Origin: Bacillota bacterium
GTDB lineage: Bacteria > Bacillota > UBA4882 > UBA10575
Direction: 5' to 3'
DNA: 22,356 nt
NCBI GenBank assembly: GCA_003511465.1
Contig: DOID01000001.1
Location: 58,544 to 80,899 of the forward strand
Made by a program: the position numbers and the translations under genes. Of the stretch, positions 1 through 8,264 are shown piece by piece. The notes beneath the pieces were generated by a model. The model was not told where the DNA came from. It saw only the letters and a list, made by a program, of their open reading frames with translations, and searched no databases. Positions within the stretch are counted from its first letter, which is position 1; the number at the start of each line of letters is the position of its first letter.

Positions 1-1
1 C

Positions 2-2155
2 GTGATGCCTGATCGGGTTCAGGTTCGGACTAACACACCGGTAGCGCCCCCGTGGGAACAGGAATTTAATCCGGAGGTGACCCGGATTCGAGTTAATGAC
101 ACCAGGAATGAAGTGGGGGAAGAAGTCCCACGTCAGCAGGGGGTCGTTAAGCAACTGCAAGGGGCAGAAGTAACCATTGGTGAGCGGCAAGTCCGCGTCG
201 CTCAGGTCGTTCGCCCCACCCAATTACCCACCCCAGCCATTAAAGTGCGGAACATCACCGGTGAAGTGCGCAACGTCACCGCCGAAGTGATTGCCGACAA
301 GGTGATCGTCCAGGGTATTGTCCACAAACAAGTCTTCTTTGTCGGCTTCGACAATATCGTCCGGCATTTTTCCGAAGATGTACCTTTTAGTACCTTTATT
401 GACATTCCTGGCGCGGAACCGGGCATGAACGCCCAGGTTCACCCGCTGATCGAAAAAATAATATTTCACCTGACCACCGATGGTTTATTCGTCCGGCAAA
501 AAATCATCCTGGAGATTTTTGTTAAGGTTACCCAGTTTGTGCAGGTTGGATTGGAACTGGGAACCGGACCATTACTACTTTTACCCCGGGTCGTTGGTGA
601 AGGGGTTAAACAGGAATTGGTCGAAAATGTGGTCACGTTGGCGGTTCCAGCTTTAAAAGTGGATGAAATCAGGGGTGAAATCCGGAATCTTGAAACCGAT
701 GTGATCCCCGATAAGGTAGTAGTCCAAGGGATTATCCATAAGCAGATCTTCTTTGTAGATTTAGATAATAACGCCCGTCACCAGGCCGAAGACGTGCCTT
801 TCAGTCTGTTCCTGGATATACCCGGCGTGGTTCCGGGGGTGGATCTCCAAGTACATCCGCTGATCGAGGGGATCTTCTTTGATTTATTGTCGCCAACTGA
901 ATTACGGCAAAAAGTAATAGTTGAGGTTTTTGTCAAAGCCACCGAAGCCATTCAAGAAAGAGTAGCGGTTGGGACCGGACCTTTGTTCAAAGTCCAACAG
1001 GTAATCGGTGAGGGACAAAAGCAGATTTTGAATGAATCCGTTCTTACCTTAGCCCGGCCGGCGCTGAAGGTTCGTGAAATCGTCGGTGAAGTCCGGAACG
1101 TAGTGGCGGAAGTGATCCCGGATAAAGTTATTATCCAGGGCGTGATCCATAAGCAAATCTTCTATATCGGCACTGATAATATTGAGCACCACCAAGCCGA
1201 GGATCTCCGTTTCAGTCTCTTTATTGATCTGCCGGGCGCTGTTCCGGGGTTAAACGTGACGATTCGGCCGCTAATTGAGACCATCCTCTTTCACTTGGAA
1301 ACGGAAACGACGGTACGGCAGAAAGTAATTGTCTTGGTGAATGTGGTGGTCACGGAGACAATCCAAGTTCCTCTGGTCATTGGCGACTTCTCTTTATTCA
1401 AATTAGAGCAAGTCATCGGTGAAGGGATCCGGCAAATCCTGGTTGAGCGCCGTGAACGCATTCCGGTGGTACCGATCGTCCGTAATGTCGTCGTCGAAAT
1501 TGTAGTGCCACCGGCGGGAATTGTGACCGGACGTCAACAGATTATCGTCGAGAATGTGGTAGAACTACCGCTGCCGGCGATTAAAATCAAAGAAGTACAA
1601 GGTCTAATTACGGACTTACGAGCACGGGTGATCTTTGATGGTGCCGTGCTCATCGATGGGTTTATCAACAAGCAAGTCTCCTTTGTCGGCGAAGATGATG
1701 TTGTCCGGTCAATTACGGAACGGATTCCCTTCTCGATTCTGGTCAATGTGCCGGGAATAACACCAGGCACCCCCGTTACCGTCACAGTGGAAATCGAGAA
1801 CATCTCCTTTACCTTGTCGCCGGACGGACGCTTCCTCCGCCAAATTATTGTCCTCAACGCCGAAGTGACCGGTGAAACGCCTGCGCCTGAACCCTTCCAA
1901 GTCGTAACTTCTGTGACCGGACCGGGGATCGTGACGGAGACCGTTTTAGTCCGGGCCCCGATCCAGACCCCAACCGGTGTCGAAGTACGGGAGTTTCCGG
2001 TAGTAACCAATGTTTCCGGACCTGGAATCGAAAGGGTGGAAAAAGCCGTTGTCTTACTGGATGTGGTGGGCGACGGCAACCCGAACCCAGTTCCGATCGA
2101 GGTCGTCACCAATGTGATCTTTGCGGTAACACCGCTCAGCGTTACACGGGTTTAA
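2..2155 (+). CDS. Four-domain SPOCS (DUF3794) spore-envelope protein, possibly 5'-partial
   Basis: The protein is 717 residues as read from GTG at 2; ATG at 5 is an alternative, and the true start may lie before the window. It has four tandem copies of a beta-rich unit at about residues 78-177, 216-314, 353-451 and 525-623. Each carries a core like DKVIVQGIVHKQIFFVG, then EDVPFSTFIDIPGA, PGM and LRQKV..E.FVKVT. This is the SPOCS domain, known from SpoVID and SipL, which dock spore coat on the forespore. Copies 1-3 are close to one another; copy 4 is more diverged. After residue 630 come two or three short VVT.V.GPGI-like strands. I see no signal peptide, membrane segment or LysM domain. A terminator follows directly. 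A structural role in the spore envelope is inferred from the family; the domain assignment is secure. Confidence 0.85.
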   Translation: MMPDRVQVRTNTPVAPPWEQEFNPEVTRIRVNDTRNEVGEEVPRQQGVVKQLQGAEVTIGERQVRVAQVVRPTQLPTPAIKVRNITGEVRNVTAEVIADKVIVQGIVHKQVFFVGFDNIVRHFSEDVPFSTFIDIPGAEPGMNAQVHPLIEKIIFHLTTDGLFVRQKIILEIFVKVTQFVQVGLELGTGPLLLLPRVVGEGVKQELVENVVTLAVPALKVDEIRGEIRNLETDVIPDKVVVQGIIHKQIFFVDLDNNARHQAEDVPFSLFLDIPGVVPGVDLQVHPLIEGIFFDLLSPTELRQKVIVEVFVKATEAIQERVAVGTGPLFKVQQVIGEGQKQILNESVLTLARPALKVREIVGEVRNVVAEVIPDKVIIQGVIHKQIFYIGTDNIEHHQAEDLRFSLFIDLPGAVPGLNVTIRPLIETILFHLETETTVRQKVIVLVNVVVTETIQVPLVIGDFSLFKLEQVIGEGIRQILVERRERIPVVPIVRNVVVEIVVPPAGIVTGRQQIIVENVVELPLPAIKIKEVQGLITDLRARVIFDGAVLIDGFINKQVSFVGEDDVVRSITERIPFSILVNVPGITPGTPVTVTVEIENISFTLSPDGRFLRQIIVLNAEVTGETPAPEPFQVVTSVTGPGIVTETVLVRAPIQTPTGVEVREFPVVTNVSGPGIERVEKAVVLLDVVGDGNPNPVPIEVVTNVIFAVTPLSVTRV
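233..1870 (+). repeat. Four tandem SPOCS-domain coding units
   Basis: Coding repeats lie at about 233-532, 647-943, 1058-1354 and 1574-1870. The first three are spaced about 410 bases apart; the fourth follows after a longer linker of about 516 bases. They are alike mainly as protein (shared DKV..QG..HKQ and PF..F.D.PG), with patchy DNA identity. This points to old tandem duplication followed by divergence, so recent DNA expansion is unlikely. Confidence 0.75.
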
Positions 2156-2174
2156 TTTCGACCGGAAATTCAGG

Positions 2175-2201
2175 AAAATGGGCCTTTCCAGGCCCATTTT
2201 T
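2175..2201 (+). terminator. Intrinsic terminator after the four-SPOCS gene
   Basis: ATGGGCCT (2178-2185) pairs perfectly with AGGCCCAT (2190-2197) around a TTCC loop. The stem extends through flanking A and T bases and runs into a T tract ending at 2201. It lies 20 bases after the stop codon, so the first SPOCS gene is probably transcribed separately from the second. Confidence 0.9.
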
Positions 2202-2216
2202 CATTTGAGAAATGAG

Positions 2217-2243
2217 CACAATTCGGGAGAGTTTCATATATTA
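2217..2243 (+). promoter_or_regulatory. Candidate sporulation-sigma (SigK-like) promoter for the second SPOCS gene
   Basis: CATATATTA at 2235-2243 fits the mother-cell SigK -10 pattern CATANNNTA. CACA at 2217-2220 supplies an AC -35 element with a spacer one base short of the usual 16-17. It lies about 40 bases upstream of ATG 2284. The region is AT-rich, so the match could be chance. A mother-cell promoter would suit a spore-coat gene. Confidence 0.35.
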
Positions 2244-2283
2244 TATTAGCAAACCGAGGGGGTAGGTAAAAGGGGGCACTGGC

Positions 2284-4014
2284 ATGGAGTTCGCACTAGT
2301 GATCGGTGCTTTTGTCGCGATCATAGTCTTGATTGCCCTCTGTACATTCTGGTTTTTCAATCTTCATCGCAGCTATCTGGTGGTGGAAGCAGAGCTAGAA
2401 GTCCAAAGGACAGCAGAAGACCGGGGGGAAAAGCTTCTTTTAACTACTGGTAATTTGGACCATAAAGAATTGCGGCTCAAAGATGTAGGAGCAACAACGG
2501 ACGAAAAAATGAAAGCAGTAGGAGCACCATTATCGGTGGAGGATCAGGAGAAACATGAAGTAGGGACCGGAAAAGCGGAAAGATTTGACGTTACGGTCAA
2601 GAGCCAAAGGGTAGCCATGGAGGATGAAGGAGTAGAAAAGGATCCTGCCAGCAAAAAAAAAATTTACGTTGCAGAGAAACCAGAGATTATATGCTATAAG
2701 CCTAATCCCGGGGAAGCGGCTCCTGAAAAAGTTTCGGAAGGAGGAGATAGGTTAATGGATCCATTGGTGCGGGCAGAGGTGGTCATCGGTGAAGGGACCA
2801 AACAGCTACTGATTGAAACAAATGTAACTTTAGAACGAGCGGCAATCAAGATTAGGAACATCACAGCCGAGATTCGGAATTTGACCACTGAATTAATCCA
2901 GGACAAAATCATCATCCAAGGAATACTCCACAAACAGATTTTCTTCGTTGGTGAGGATAACATCGTTCATCACCAGGCGGAAGACGTCCCCTTTAGCACA
3001 TTTATCGATATCTTTGGGACCGAGCCGGGGATGAATGTGCAGGTGCATCCGGTGATCGAGACGATTCTTTTCTCCCTAATCAGACCAACCTTACTCCATC
3101 AGAAAGTTGTGGTGGAGATTTTCGTCAAGGTTACCGAGTCCAACCAGCTTAACCTGGTGGAAGGTGCCGGTCCGCTGGTGCGTTTAGATCAAGTAATCGG
3201 TGAAGGTACCAAGCAGGAATTGATCGAAAACACCGTTGGGCTCAACACACCGGCCCTAAAAATCGACGACATTACGGCTGAAATCCGTGACTTAACCATT
3301 GAAGTGATTGATGATAAGGTTATTATTCAAGGAATTGTCCACAAACAAATTTTCTTCATCGGTTTAGACAATATCGAATATCACCAGGCGGAAGATTTGG
3401 AATTCAGTACCTTCCTGGATATTCCCGGCGCGACCACCGGCATGGATGTGGTCGTCGAACCGACGATTGAATTTATCCATTTTGAATTACTGGATGAAGA
3501 CACCTTGCTCCAGAAAGTGGTTATCGAGTTCTTTGTTAAAGTAACGGAAAGCATTCAAATTAATGTGGTCCTTGGTCCGGGTGCCCTCCTAAAACTGGAT
3601 ACCGTCGTCGGCGAGGATACCAAACAATTACTGGTGGAGAATACGATTGCCCTTTCGCAACCGGCGATCAAAATCCGGGAGATCGTCGCCCGGGTCGAGC
3701 GGCTCATGGCGGAGGTAATCGAAGACAAAGTAATTATCCAGGGAATTGTCCATAAACAGATCTTCTTTATCAATGAAGATAATCTCGAAATCCATCAGAG
3801 CGAAGATGTGCCATTTAGTACGTTTGTGGATATTCCCGGTGCAGTACCGGGAATGGATGTTCGGATTAAGCCGATTATTGAGACCGTCCTCTTTGAGTTA
3901 TTGAATAGCACCACCCTAAGACAGAAGGTTGTTGTGGAGTTGTTCATTAAAGTTACCGAGTCTCAACAGTTACAGGTTCTGGTAGCTTCTCCCTATGGTC
4001 CCTACTACTTCTAG
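2284..4014 (+). CDS. Three-domain SPOCS (DUF3794) protein with N-terminal membrane segment
   Basis: The full frame gives 576 residues. Residues 3-25 form one strongly hydrophobic helix. Residues 30-157 are a charged, low-complexity linker. SPOCS units lie at about 187-285, 323-421 and 460-558, each preceded by a short V.GE.TKQ.L.E motif. The units closely match units 1-3 of the upstream gene, so the two genes are paralogues. The start at 2284 has only a loose G-rich binding site. An in-frame ATG at 2755 (residue 158) has a near-ideal one and would give a soluble 419-residue SPOCS protein. The linker contains a run of ten A bases (2653-2662). Membrane-anchored, soluble or both forms are possible. 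A spore-coat or envelope role is inferred from the family. A terminator follows at 4030. Confidence 0.85.
   Translation: MEFALVIGAFVAIIVLIALCTFWFFNLHRSYLVVEAELEVQRTAEDRGEKLLLTTGNLDHKELRLKDVGATTDEKMKAVGAPLSVEDQEKHEVGTGKAERFDVTVKSQRVAMEDEGVEKDPASKKKIYVAEKPEIICYKPNPGEAAPEKVSEGGDRLMDPLVRAEVVIGEGTKQLLIETNVTLERAAIKIRNITAEIRNLTTELIQDKIIIQGILHKQIFFVGEDNIVHHQAEDVPFSTFIDIFGTEPGMNVQVHPVIETILFSLIRPTLLHQKVVVEIFVKVTESNQLNLVEGAGPLVRLDQVIGEGTKQELIENTVGLNTPALKIDDITAEIRDLTIEVIDDKVIIQGIVHKQIFFIGLDNIEYHQAEDLEFSTFLDIPGATTGMDVVVEPTIEFIHFELLDEDTLLQKVVIEFFVKVTESIQINVVLGPGALLKLDTVVGEDTKQLLVENTIALSQPAIKIREIVARVERLMAEVIEDKVIIQGIVHKQIFFINEDNLEIHQSEDVPFSTFVDIPGAVPGMDVRIKPIIETVLFELLNSTTLRQKVVVELFIKVTESQQLQVLVASPYGPYYF
2738..2757 (+). 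promoter_or_regulatory. Strong internal ribosome binding site and start codon in the three-SPOCS gene
   Basis: AAGGAGGAG (2738-2746) sits 8 bases before ATG 2755, which is in frame with the longer reading frame. It is the best ribosome binding site in this gene and is placed exactly where the linker ends and the conserved SPOCS part begins. It could be the true start or a second start for a soluble form. Confidence 0.6.
2842..3957 (+). repeat. Three tandem SPOCS-domain coding units
   Basis: Units at about 2842-3138, 3250-3546 and 3661-3957 repeat every 408-411 bases, the same period as the first three units of the upstream gene. They share the protein core DKVIIQGI.HKQIFF and EF/PFSTF.DI.G. 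The shared period suggests the two genes arose by duplication of an already multi-domain ancestor. Confidence 0.75.
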
Positions 4015-4029
4015 CAAACTTTCCCCCGG

Positions 4030-4067
4030 AATACAGGCCTTGAATTTCTCGGGCCTGTATTTTTTTT
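4030..4067 (+). terminator. Intrinsic terminator after the three-SPOCS gene
   Basis: ATACAGGCC (4031-4039) pairs with GGCCTGTAT (4052-4060), with an outer A-T pair and a 12-base loop, followed by seven T bases (4061-4067). It lies 16 bases after the stop codon. Confidence 0.9.
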
Positions 4068-4094
4068 GTCCTTCCCTAACATATACATTATAAA
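4066..4094 (+). promoter_or_regulatory. Candidate sigma-A-type promoter for the divergent SPOCS-like gene
   Basis: TTGTCC (4066-4071) and TATAAA (4089-4094) are separated by 17 bases and overlap the end of the preceding terminator. Transcription would begin near 4101, just ahead of the binding site at 4109-4115 and ATG 4125. A sporulation-sigma reading of the overlapping CATATACATT is also possible but matches less well. Confidence 0.4.
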
Positions 4095-4124
4095 GTGGAT
4101 AGCTTACCGGGAGGGACAAGTTTA

Positions 4125-6158
4125 ATGGTCAAGCGGTGGCAGCGCTATGGAAAATTAATCGTTAAAGTTCCTTGGGCATGCGGGCGGAAGGTCCACCGAA
4201 TTGATCTATCCATTAATAACCTTCTGGTCAGGTGGGAAAAAAGTTTGGTCCATATAAAGGTGGAGCTGGAGAGGAAGATCTGGTACGTTTCGGCGGCCGA
4301 TGTCCTGGTGACCACGGTGGACCAGGTTTTCTACCAAAAAGAGCTGCCGATTTCCGCTAATCTGATCCGGGGCCAACCCTTAGCAGCAGAGGCATCTTCG
4401 CTTTACCTGATGCTTCAGGACCGGGGAGTGGCGCCCTATTTGGAGCAGGGGATTGGCTTGACCTTTTCTGGATGGGAGCATCAGCCGAAAACCGGAGCTT
4501 TGCCGTCGTCGGACCACAGCGTACTGATTCTCGGGCGGCAAGTAGTCGCCGAAAATAGACACTTACATACGCAAACCCTTTGCTGGTCGGAGATTAGCGG
4601 TGAAACTACGTCGATCGAGGCCACCCTGACCGGTAGGGCGTTCTTCCTCACGGCAGAGGGGATCCATTTCCGGGGCGAGCTGAAGCTTCAGCAGGGGGAG
4701 GCCAGAAAAACGCTGCCGCTTTCGGTTTTGCTCCCGCAAAAGGTTCCGGCCAATGCTGAGCTGGAAGGGGAAGCCACGCTCAAAAGCCTCAAAATTCTAG
4801 GTGATGACAAGGCTCTCCTTATTGTCCAGCTTGATTGGCGCTTAATGCAAGAAAAACCCCTCCCGGTTCTGGTCGCCCCCCCGGGTGAAGGCGAACCCTT
4901 TTTCCTCTGGCGTCTACTTGAACGTAAAACCCGGGTGTGGGTCGGAACAACCGGGGTTAAGTTGCCGGAAAAGGCCAAATTCATCGAAGAAGTGACCGTT
5001 GCCGAGATCAATTCTACTGTTGTCCATGAGCATAAAGGCTTGTTATGCCGGGGCTATCTCGTTCTTGACCTTTTCTATATCAACCATGAGCACTTGGAAA
5101 AGTGTTACCGCTGGCGCCTACCCTGGGAAGAGTGGGTAGCGACGCCCAGTCAAGGGGAGCTCCCTTCTGCGGCTGAGGAGAAAAGGGAGTATAAAATCGG
5201 GGTCACTGCCGCAAAGGTAAAGCAGGTTCGTCTCCTGAATGGGGAGGAACTAACCCTCTTGCTGGAATTAGAATATGTTTTAACGGAGGGGCAACGGGAA
5301 AAAGTGGGACTTCCGGTTCCTGCTGTAGGGGGTAAGACCACGAAGATTTTCGCGGAAAAACTCATGATCGAAGAACCCATTGAGTATTATGTAGAGATTC
5401 CGGTTGCCAAACCCTCTGATTTTGTGGCCAGTGACGGTTTATGGTGGTGCCAAGGGACGATTAACGGGGAAGCAGAGAGTGGCGGGGTGATCATGAAGTC
5501 GGAACCGACCATTGTCTGGCAGTACCGGAATGGGGAACACCAAAGCAAAGTGGTGGAAGTAAAGCCGGCTCTAGCGTGGTGGCATTCGGCACCGGCGACT
5601 CTCCGTGAACACCAGGTCTTGGTTGAAACTGAGGCCTTACGGCTGCAGTTACAACCGACTGCGTCGGATGATTATCGGATCCAGCTGTTCATAACCGGAT
5701 GGTTGACCGTGACCGCCGGAACCAGGCGGCAGGTTACGACTGTCGGGTCGCCACCCCCACTCGTCGCCCCGGTTTTAGCAGCGCCGAAAAGATCCGTTTT
5801 AAAATGGGAAGAGAAGCTGCCCTGCGCTGCCCAGCAGATTGTATCGGCTCATTTTTTTTTAGGACTCTTTCGGCAGGTAAAAACGGCTGACCTGTTTCTG
5901 TTGGAAGGGGAAGTCCGAGGTGAACTTACTTACCGGGGGAAAGATGGGGTTTTACGCTATCATGCTTTGAAGAAAGAGCTTTGGGCGGATTTACCTCCTC
6001 TGTATCGAAAGGCCCCGGTGTTGATTCCGGTTTTGACCGGGTGGAACTGTGATCCGATCCCGGAATGGCAGTGGGAAAGAGGAGGGGTGTGGTGTGAAGT
6101 TACTGTTGACTTATTGGTTTTTTCGACGGAAATCAATGATTTGGAAGGAGGTGAGTAA
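4125..6158 (+). CDS. Large protein with divergent SPOCS-like beta repeats
   Basis: I do not recognise this 677-residue protein as a named family. ATG 4125 is preferred because GGGAGGG (4109-4115) lies 9 bases before it; GTG 4095 has no binding site and would precede the predicted transcript start. Segments near residues 178-240, 295-387, 430-500 and 590-665 repeat a loose pattern. One example is KGLLCRGYLVLDLFYI, then a R.PWEEW-like strand, then a region ending in LTLLLELEYVL. That order resembles a SPOCS domain: G.L...I.Y, then PF..F, then L..K..LE. The protein has no membrane segment and is rich in Trp. It shares an operon with a glycosyltransferase whose start codon abuts its stop codon. 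A spore-envelope role is inferred from context and this faint resemblance. Confidence 0.6.
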   Translation: MVKRWQRYGKLIVKVPWACGRKVHRIDLSINNLLVRWEKSLVHIKVELERKIWYVSAADVLVTTVDQVFYQKELPISANLIRGQPLAAEASSLYLMLQDRGVAPYLEQGIGLTFSGWEHQPKTGALPSSDHSVLILGRQVVAENRHLHTQTLCWSEISGETTSIEATLTGRAFFLTAEGIHFRGELKLQQGEARKTLPLSVLLPQKVPANAELEGEATLKSLKILGDDKALLIVQLDWRLMQEKPLPVLVAPPGEGEPFFLWRLLERKTRVWVGTTGVKLPEKAKFIEEVTVAEINSTVVHEHKGLLCRGYLVLDLFYINHEHLEKCYRWRLPWEEWVATPSQGELPSAAEEKREYKIGVTAAKVKQVRLLNGEELTLLLELEYVLTEGQREKVGLPVPAVGGKTTKIFAEKLMIEEPIEYYVEIPVAKPSDFVASDGLWWCQGTINGEAESGGVIMKSEPTIVWQYRNGEHQSKVVEVKPALAWWHSAPATLREHQVLVETEALRLQLQPTASDDYRIQLFITGWLTVTAGTRRQVTTVGSPPPLVAPVLAAPKRSVLKWEEKLPCAAQQIVSAHFFLGLFRQVKTADLFLLEGEVRGELTYRGKDGVLRYHALKKELWADLPPLYRKAPVLIPVLTGWNCDPIPEWQWERGGVWCEVTVDLLVFSTEINDLEGGE

Positions 6159-7160
6159 ATGAAGATCTTAATGCAGAACCGCTCCTCTACGTTTACCATG
6201 TTGGCGGGGGATAGTGTCCAAATGAACAAGACCAGAGAGGCTTTAATCCAGATGGGTGTGGAAGTTGACATCAAGACGCAACCAACCGCCGACTTTCGCC
6301 CTTATGATCTGGTCCATCTTTTTAATATTATTCCGATTGAAGAGACCTACCATTTTTACCAAAAGGCGAAGAAATATGGGATTCCGATTGTGCTTTCGCC
6401 GATCTACTGGGACCCACAGGAGTTTTTGATCAATATTGACTCGGACCGGAAGGATCATTTTTTATCCTGGTGGGCTAAGACCAATGCTTTGCGGCAAGAA
6501 GTTTTGGATGGGGTTGACCTCTTACTTCCCAACGGCCTGATTGAACAGGAATTAGTTAGGGAAGAATATAAACTGATGACGCCTTTTCGTTTTATTCCGA
6601 ATGGAGTAGATCCGATTTTTTACTACGCCAATCCCGAGAAATTTATAAAACGATACGGAATGAAGGATTTCATTCTTTGCGTTGGTCGGATCTGCCGGCG
6701 CAAAAACCAAAAAGCCTTAATTATGGCGGCCCGTGCTGTTAACCAGCCGGTGGTTTTGATCGGCCCGATCAATGATTACCAATACTACCAAGAATGTCGA
6801 CAGGAAGGGGAAGGACGGGTCCGTTTTTTGGGCGCTTTAAACCAAAGTTGGATTGCTTCGGCCTACGCTGCTTGCAGTGTTCATGTTTTACCCAGTTGGT
6901 ATGAGACTCCCGGTCTCGTGAACCTCGAGGCGGGTTTGGCCGGGAGTAAACTGGTCACCACTGACAGGGGAACAGCCCATGAATATCTAGGGGAGATGGC
7001 TTGGTATTGTTCCCCCGAGCCTTTTGCCGTGAAGGATGCGCTTCGAACAGCCTTGTATTCGCCGCCCTTGTCGGGATTGAGAGAGCATATTTTAGCCCAT
7101 TTCACCTGGGACCAGGTGGCAAAACTTACACTCCAGGCTTATCAAGAAGTCTTGCGCTAG
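6159..7160 (+). CDS. GT4-type glycosyltransferase
   Basis: The protein is 333 residues with a GT-B-like layout. The C-terminal half carries FIPNGVDP (about 145-152), the donor-site stretch CVGRICRRKN (R177, K182) and E249-x7-E257 (YETPGLVNLEAG), typical of retaining family 4 enzymes that use nucleotide sugars. The sugar and acceptor cannot be told from sequence. No membrane segment is evident. ATG 6159 directly follows the TAA of the upstream gene (6156-6158), and its binding site AAGGAGGTGA (6145-6154) lies inside that gene, so the two are probably translationally coupled. This suggests it modifies a product of the same pathway, perhaps a spore-surface component; that is inference. Confidence 0.85.
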   Translation: MKILMQNRSSTFTMLAGDSVQMNKTREALIQMGVEVDIKTQPTADFRPYDLVHLFNIIPIEETYHFYQKAKKYGIPIVLSPIYWDPQEFLINIDSDRKDHFLSWWAKTNALRQEVLDGVDLLLPNGLIEQELVREEYKLMTPFRFIPNGVDPIFYYANPEKFIKRYGMKDFILCVGRICRRKNQKALIMAARAVNQPVVLIGPINDYQYYQECRQEGEGRVRFLGALNQSWIASAYAACSVHVLPSWYETPGLVNLEAGLAGSKLVTTDRGTAHEYLGEMAWYCSPEPFAVKDALRTALYSPPLSGLREHILAHFTWDQVAKLTLQAYQEVLR

Positions 7161-7230
7161 CCGCTATAAAACCATCCTTTTCCGTTTTAAAGTCCGGCGA
7201 AAGCAGGTAAATTAATTGAGGTGAGATGTG

Positions 7231-7539
7231 GTGCAGGGTGGGTCCAAAAAGTATAAGTGGCGGCAGAATCAATTTTTGAAGCAAACTTTCCACTTAAATC
7301 GATTACTGGTGAAATACAATATTGAAGGAATTATTGATCTGCTCTTAAGGCCCGGACGCTTGGTCTATTTGAACTTTTTGGCCGGGATCGCCAGAGGGTT
7401 TGGGATTGCTGTCGGTCTCACTTTAGTCAGCGCTATTTTTCTGGCAGCGTTGGCCAAGATCGCCAGTTTGAATCTGCCGATCATCAGTCAGTTTATCGCC
7501 CGCATCGTTCAACTGGTCAATGAACAGCTTCCCTATTAA
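7231..7539 (+). CDS. DUF5665-family small membrane protein
   Basis: The protein is about 102 residues. The N-terminus is basic and amphipathic (residues 1-40). A conserved-looking stretch runs from RPGRLVYLNFLAGIARGFG into a hydrophobic segment at about 58-80, then a second amphipathic helix. This matches the DUF5665 family of small Bacillota membrane proteins, whose function is unknown. The binding site GAGGTGA (7218-7224) is 6 bases before GTG 7231 and only 3 before GTG 7228, so 7231 is preferred; the choice changes one residue. A 24-base gap separates it from the zinc-finger gene, so they are probably cotranscribed. Confidence 0.75.
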   Translation: MQGGSKKYKWRQNQFLKQTFHLNRLLVKYNIEGIIDLLLRPGRLVYLNFLAGIARGFGIAVGLTLVSAIFLAALAKIASLNLPIISQFIARIVQLVNEQLPY

Positions 7540-7563
7540 TTTGCTTAAAAAGGATGATTTTAG

Positions 7564-8229
7564 ATGCTTACGAAAAAAACCATCCGTCAGCTGGAAAAAC
7601 GCCTACGCAGCCAACTGATGGAACTCAGCGCTGATTTGGGAAAAACCTACGATTTAGGCTCTGAACGGAATTTGCGAGATGCGGTGAAAGAATTATCTGC
7701 CTATGATAACCATCCGGCAGATCTTGGTTCTGAAACTTTTGAACAAGAAAAGGATTTAGGCCTGGCAAATGCTTTCCGCGTTCGCCAGGCCGCTATTGAG
7801 GATGCCCTTGACCGGATCAAATTCGGAATCTACGGGGTTTGTGAGGGCTGCGGACGGTCGATTGACCAGGAAAGGCTTGAAGCATTACCCTATGTGGCTA
7901 CTTGTATTGAATGTCAGCGGGAGAGCGAGGGTAATCCCGCTAATCTACGTTACCGTCCGGTTGAGGAAGAAGTCCTGTCCTATCCGTTCGCACGGACTTT
8001 TACCGATGGTGAAGATCAGGCGGCCTTCGACGGAGAAGACGCCTGGCAAGCGGTGGCCCAGTTCGGAACTTCCGAGTCGCCACAGGATTTAGGGGGGGAC
8101 GTTGATTTTGACGATATGTATTCCGATGAACCCCGTGGGAGCGTTTCTGTTGTAGAAAAAGAGCCGGTACCGGGGGATAGTCTAGAAGATCAAGTCCTCG
8201 CTAAGCTGGATGAGGAGGGGGACTGCTAA
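7564..8229 (+). CDS. TraR/DksA-type zinc-finger protein, YteA-like
   Basis: The protein is 221 residues. An N-terminal helical region (1-85, with EKRLRSQLMELS and a DNHPADLGSETFEQEKD segment) leads to a C4 zinc finger of form C93-x2-C96-x17-C114-x2-C117, as in DksA/TraR proteins. The tail from about 130 is very acidic (DGEDQ, DGEDAW, DVDFDDMYSDEPRG). The DNHPAD/ETFE signature and acidic tail fit the YteA family of sporulating Bacillota, whose role is not well defined. A direct ppGpp or RNA polymerase role like that of DksA should not be assumed. The binding site AAAGGATG precedes the start, and a long hairpin terminator follows the gene. Confidence 0.85.
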   Translation: MLTKKTIRQLEKRLRSQLMELSADLGKTYDLGSERNLRDAVKELSAYDNHPADLGSETFEQEKDLGLANAFRVRQAAIEDALDRIKFGIYGVCEGCGRSIDQERLEALPYVATCIECQRESEGNPANLRYRPVEEEVLSYPFARTFTDGEDQAAFDGEDAWQAVAQFGTSESPQDLGGDVDFDDMYSDEPRGSVSVVEKEPVPGDSLEDQVLAKLDEEGDC

Positions 8230-8264
8230 TTATTATTTGGTAAATCAGCAGGTAATTGCAGAAA

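Noticed and set aside
1534..2112. A 192-residue minus-strand frame opposite the first SPOCS gene
   Set aside because: It is rich in Thr, Ser and Pro in the way expected of an antisense shadow, lacks a binding site and lies fully inside a well-supported gene.
2653..2662. Frameshift or pseudogene at the A10 run
   Set aside because: The frame is open from the membrane helix through all three SPOCS domains, so the gene is intact as read.
233..3957. Mobile or satellite-type DNA repeat
   Set aside because: The periodicity is explained by protein-level SPOCS domain repeats with diverged codons; there are no terminal repeats or target duplications.
4095..4124. GTG 4095 as the start of the SPOCS-like protein
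   Set aside because: It has no ribosome binding site and lies next to the predicted -10 element, while ATG 4125 has GGGAGGG at good spacing.
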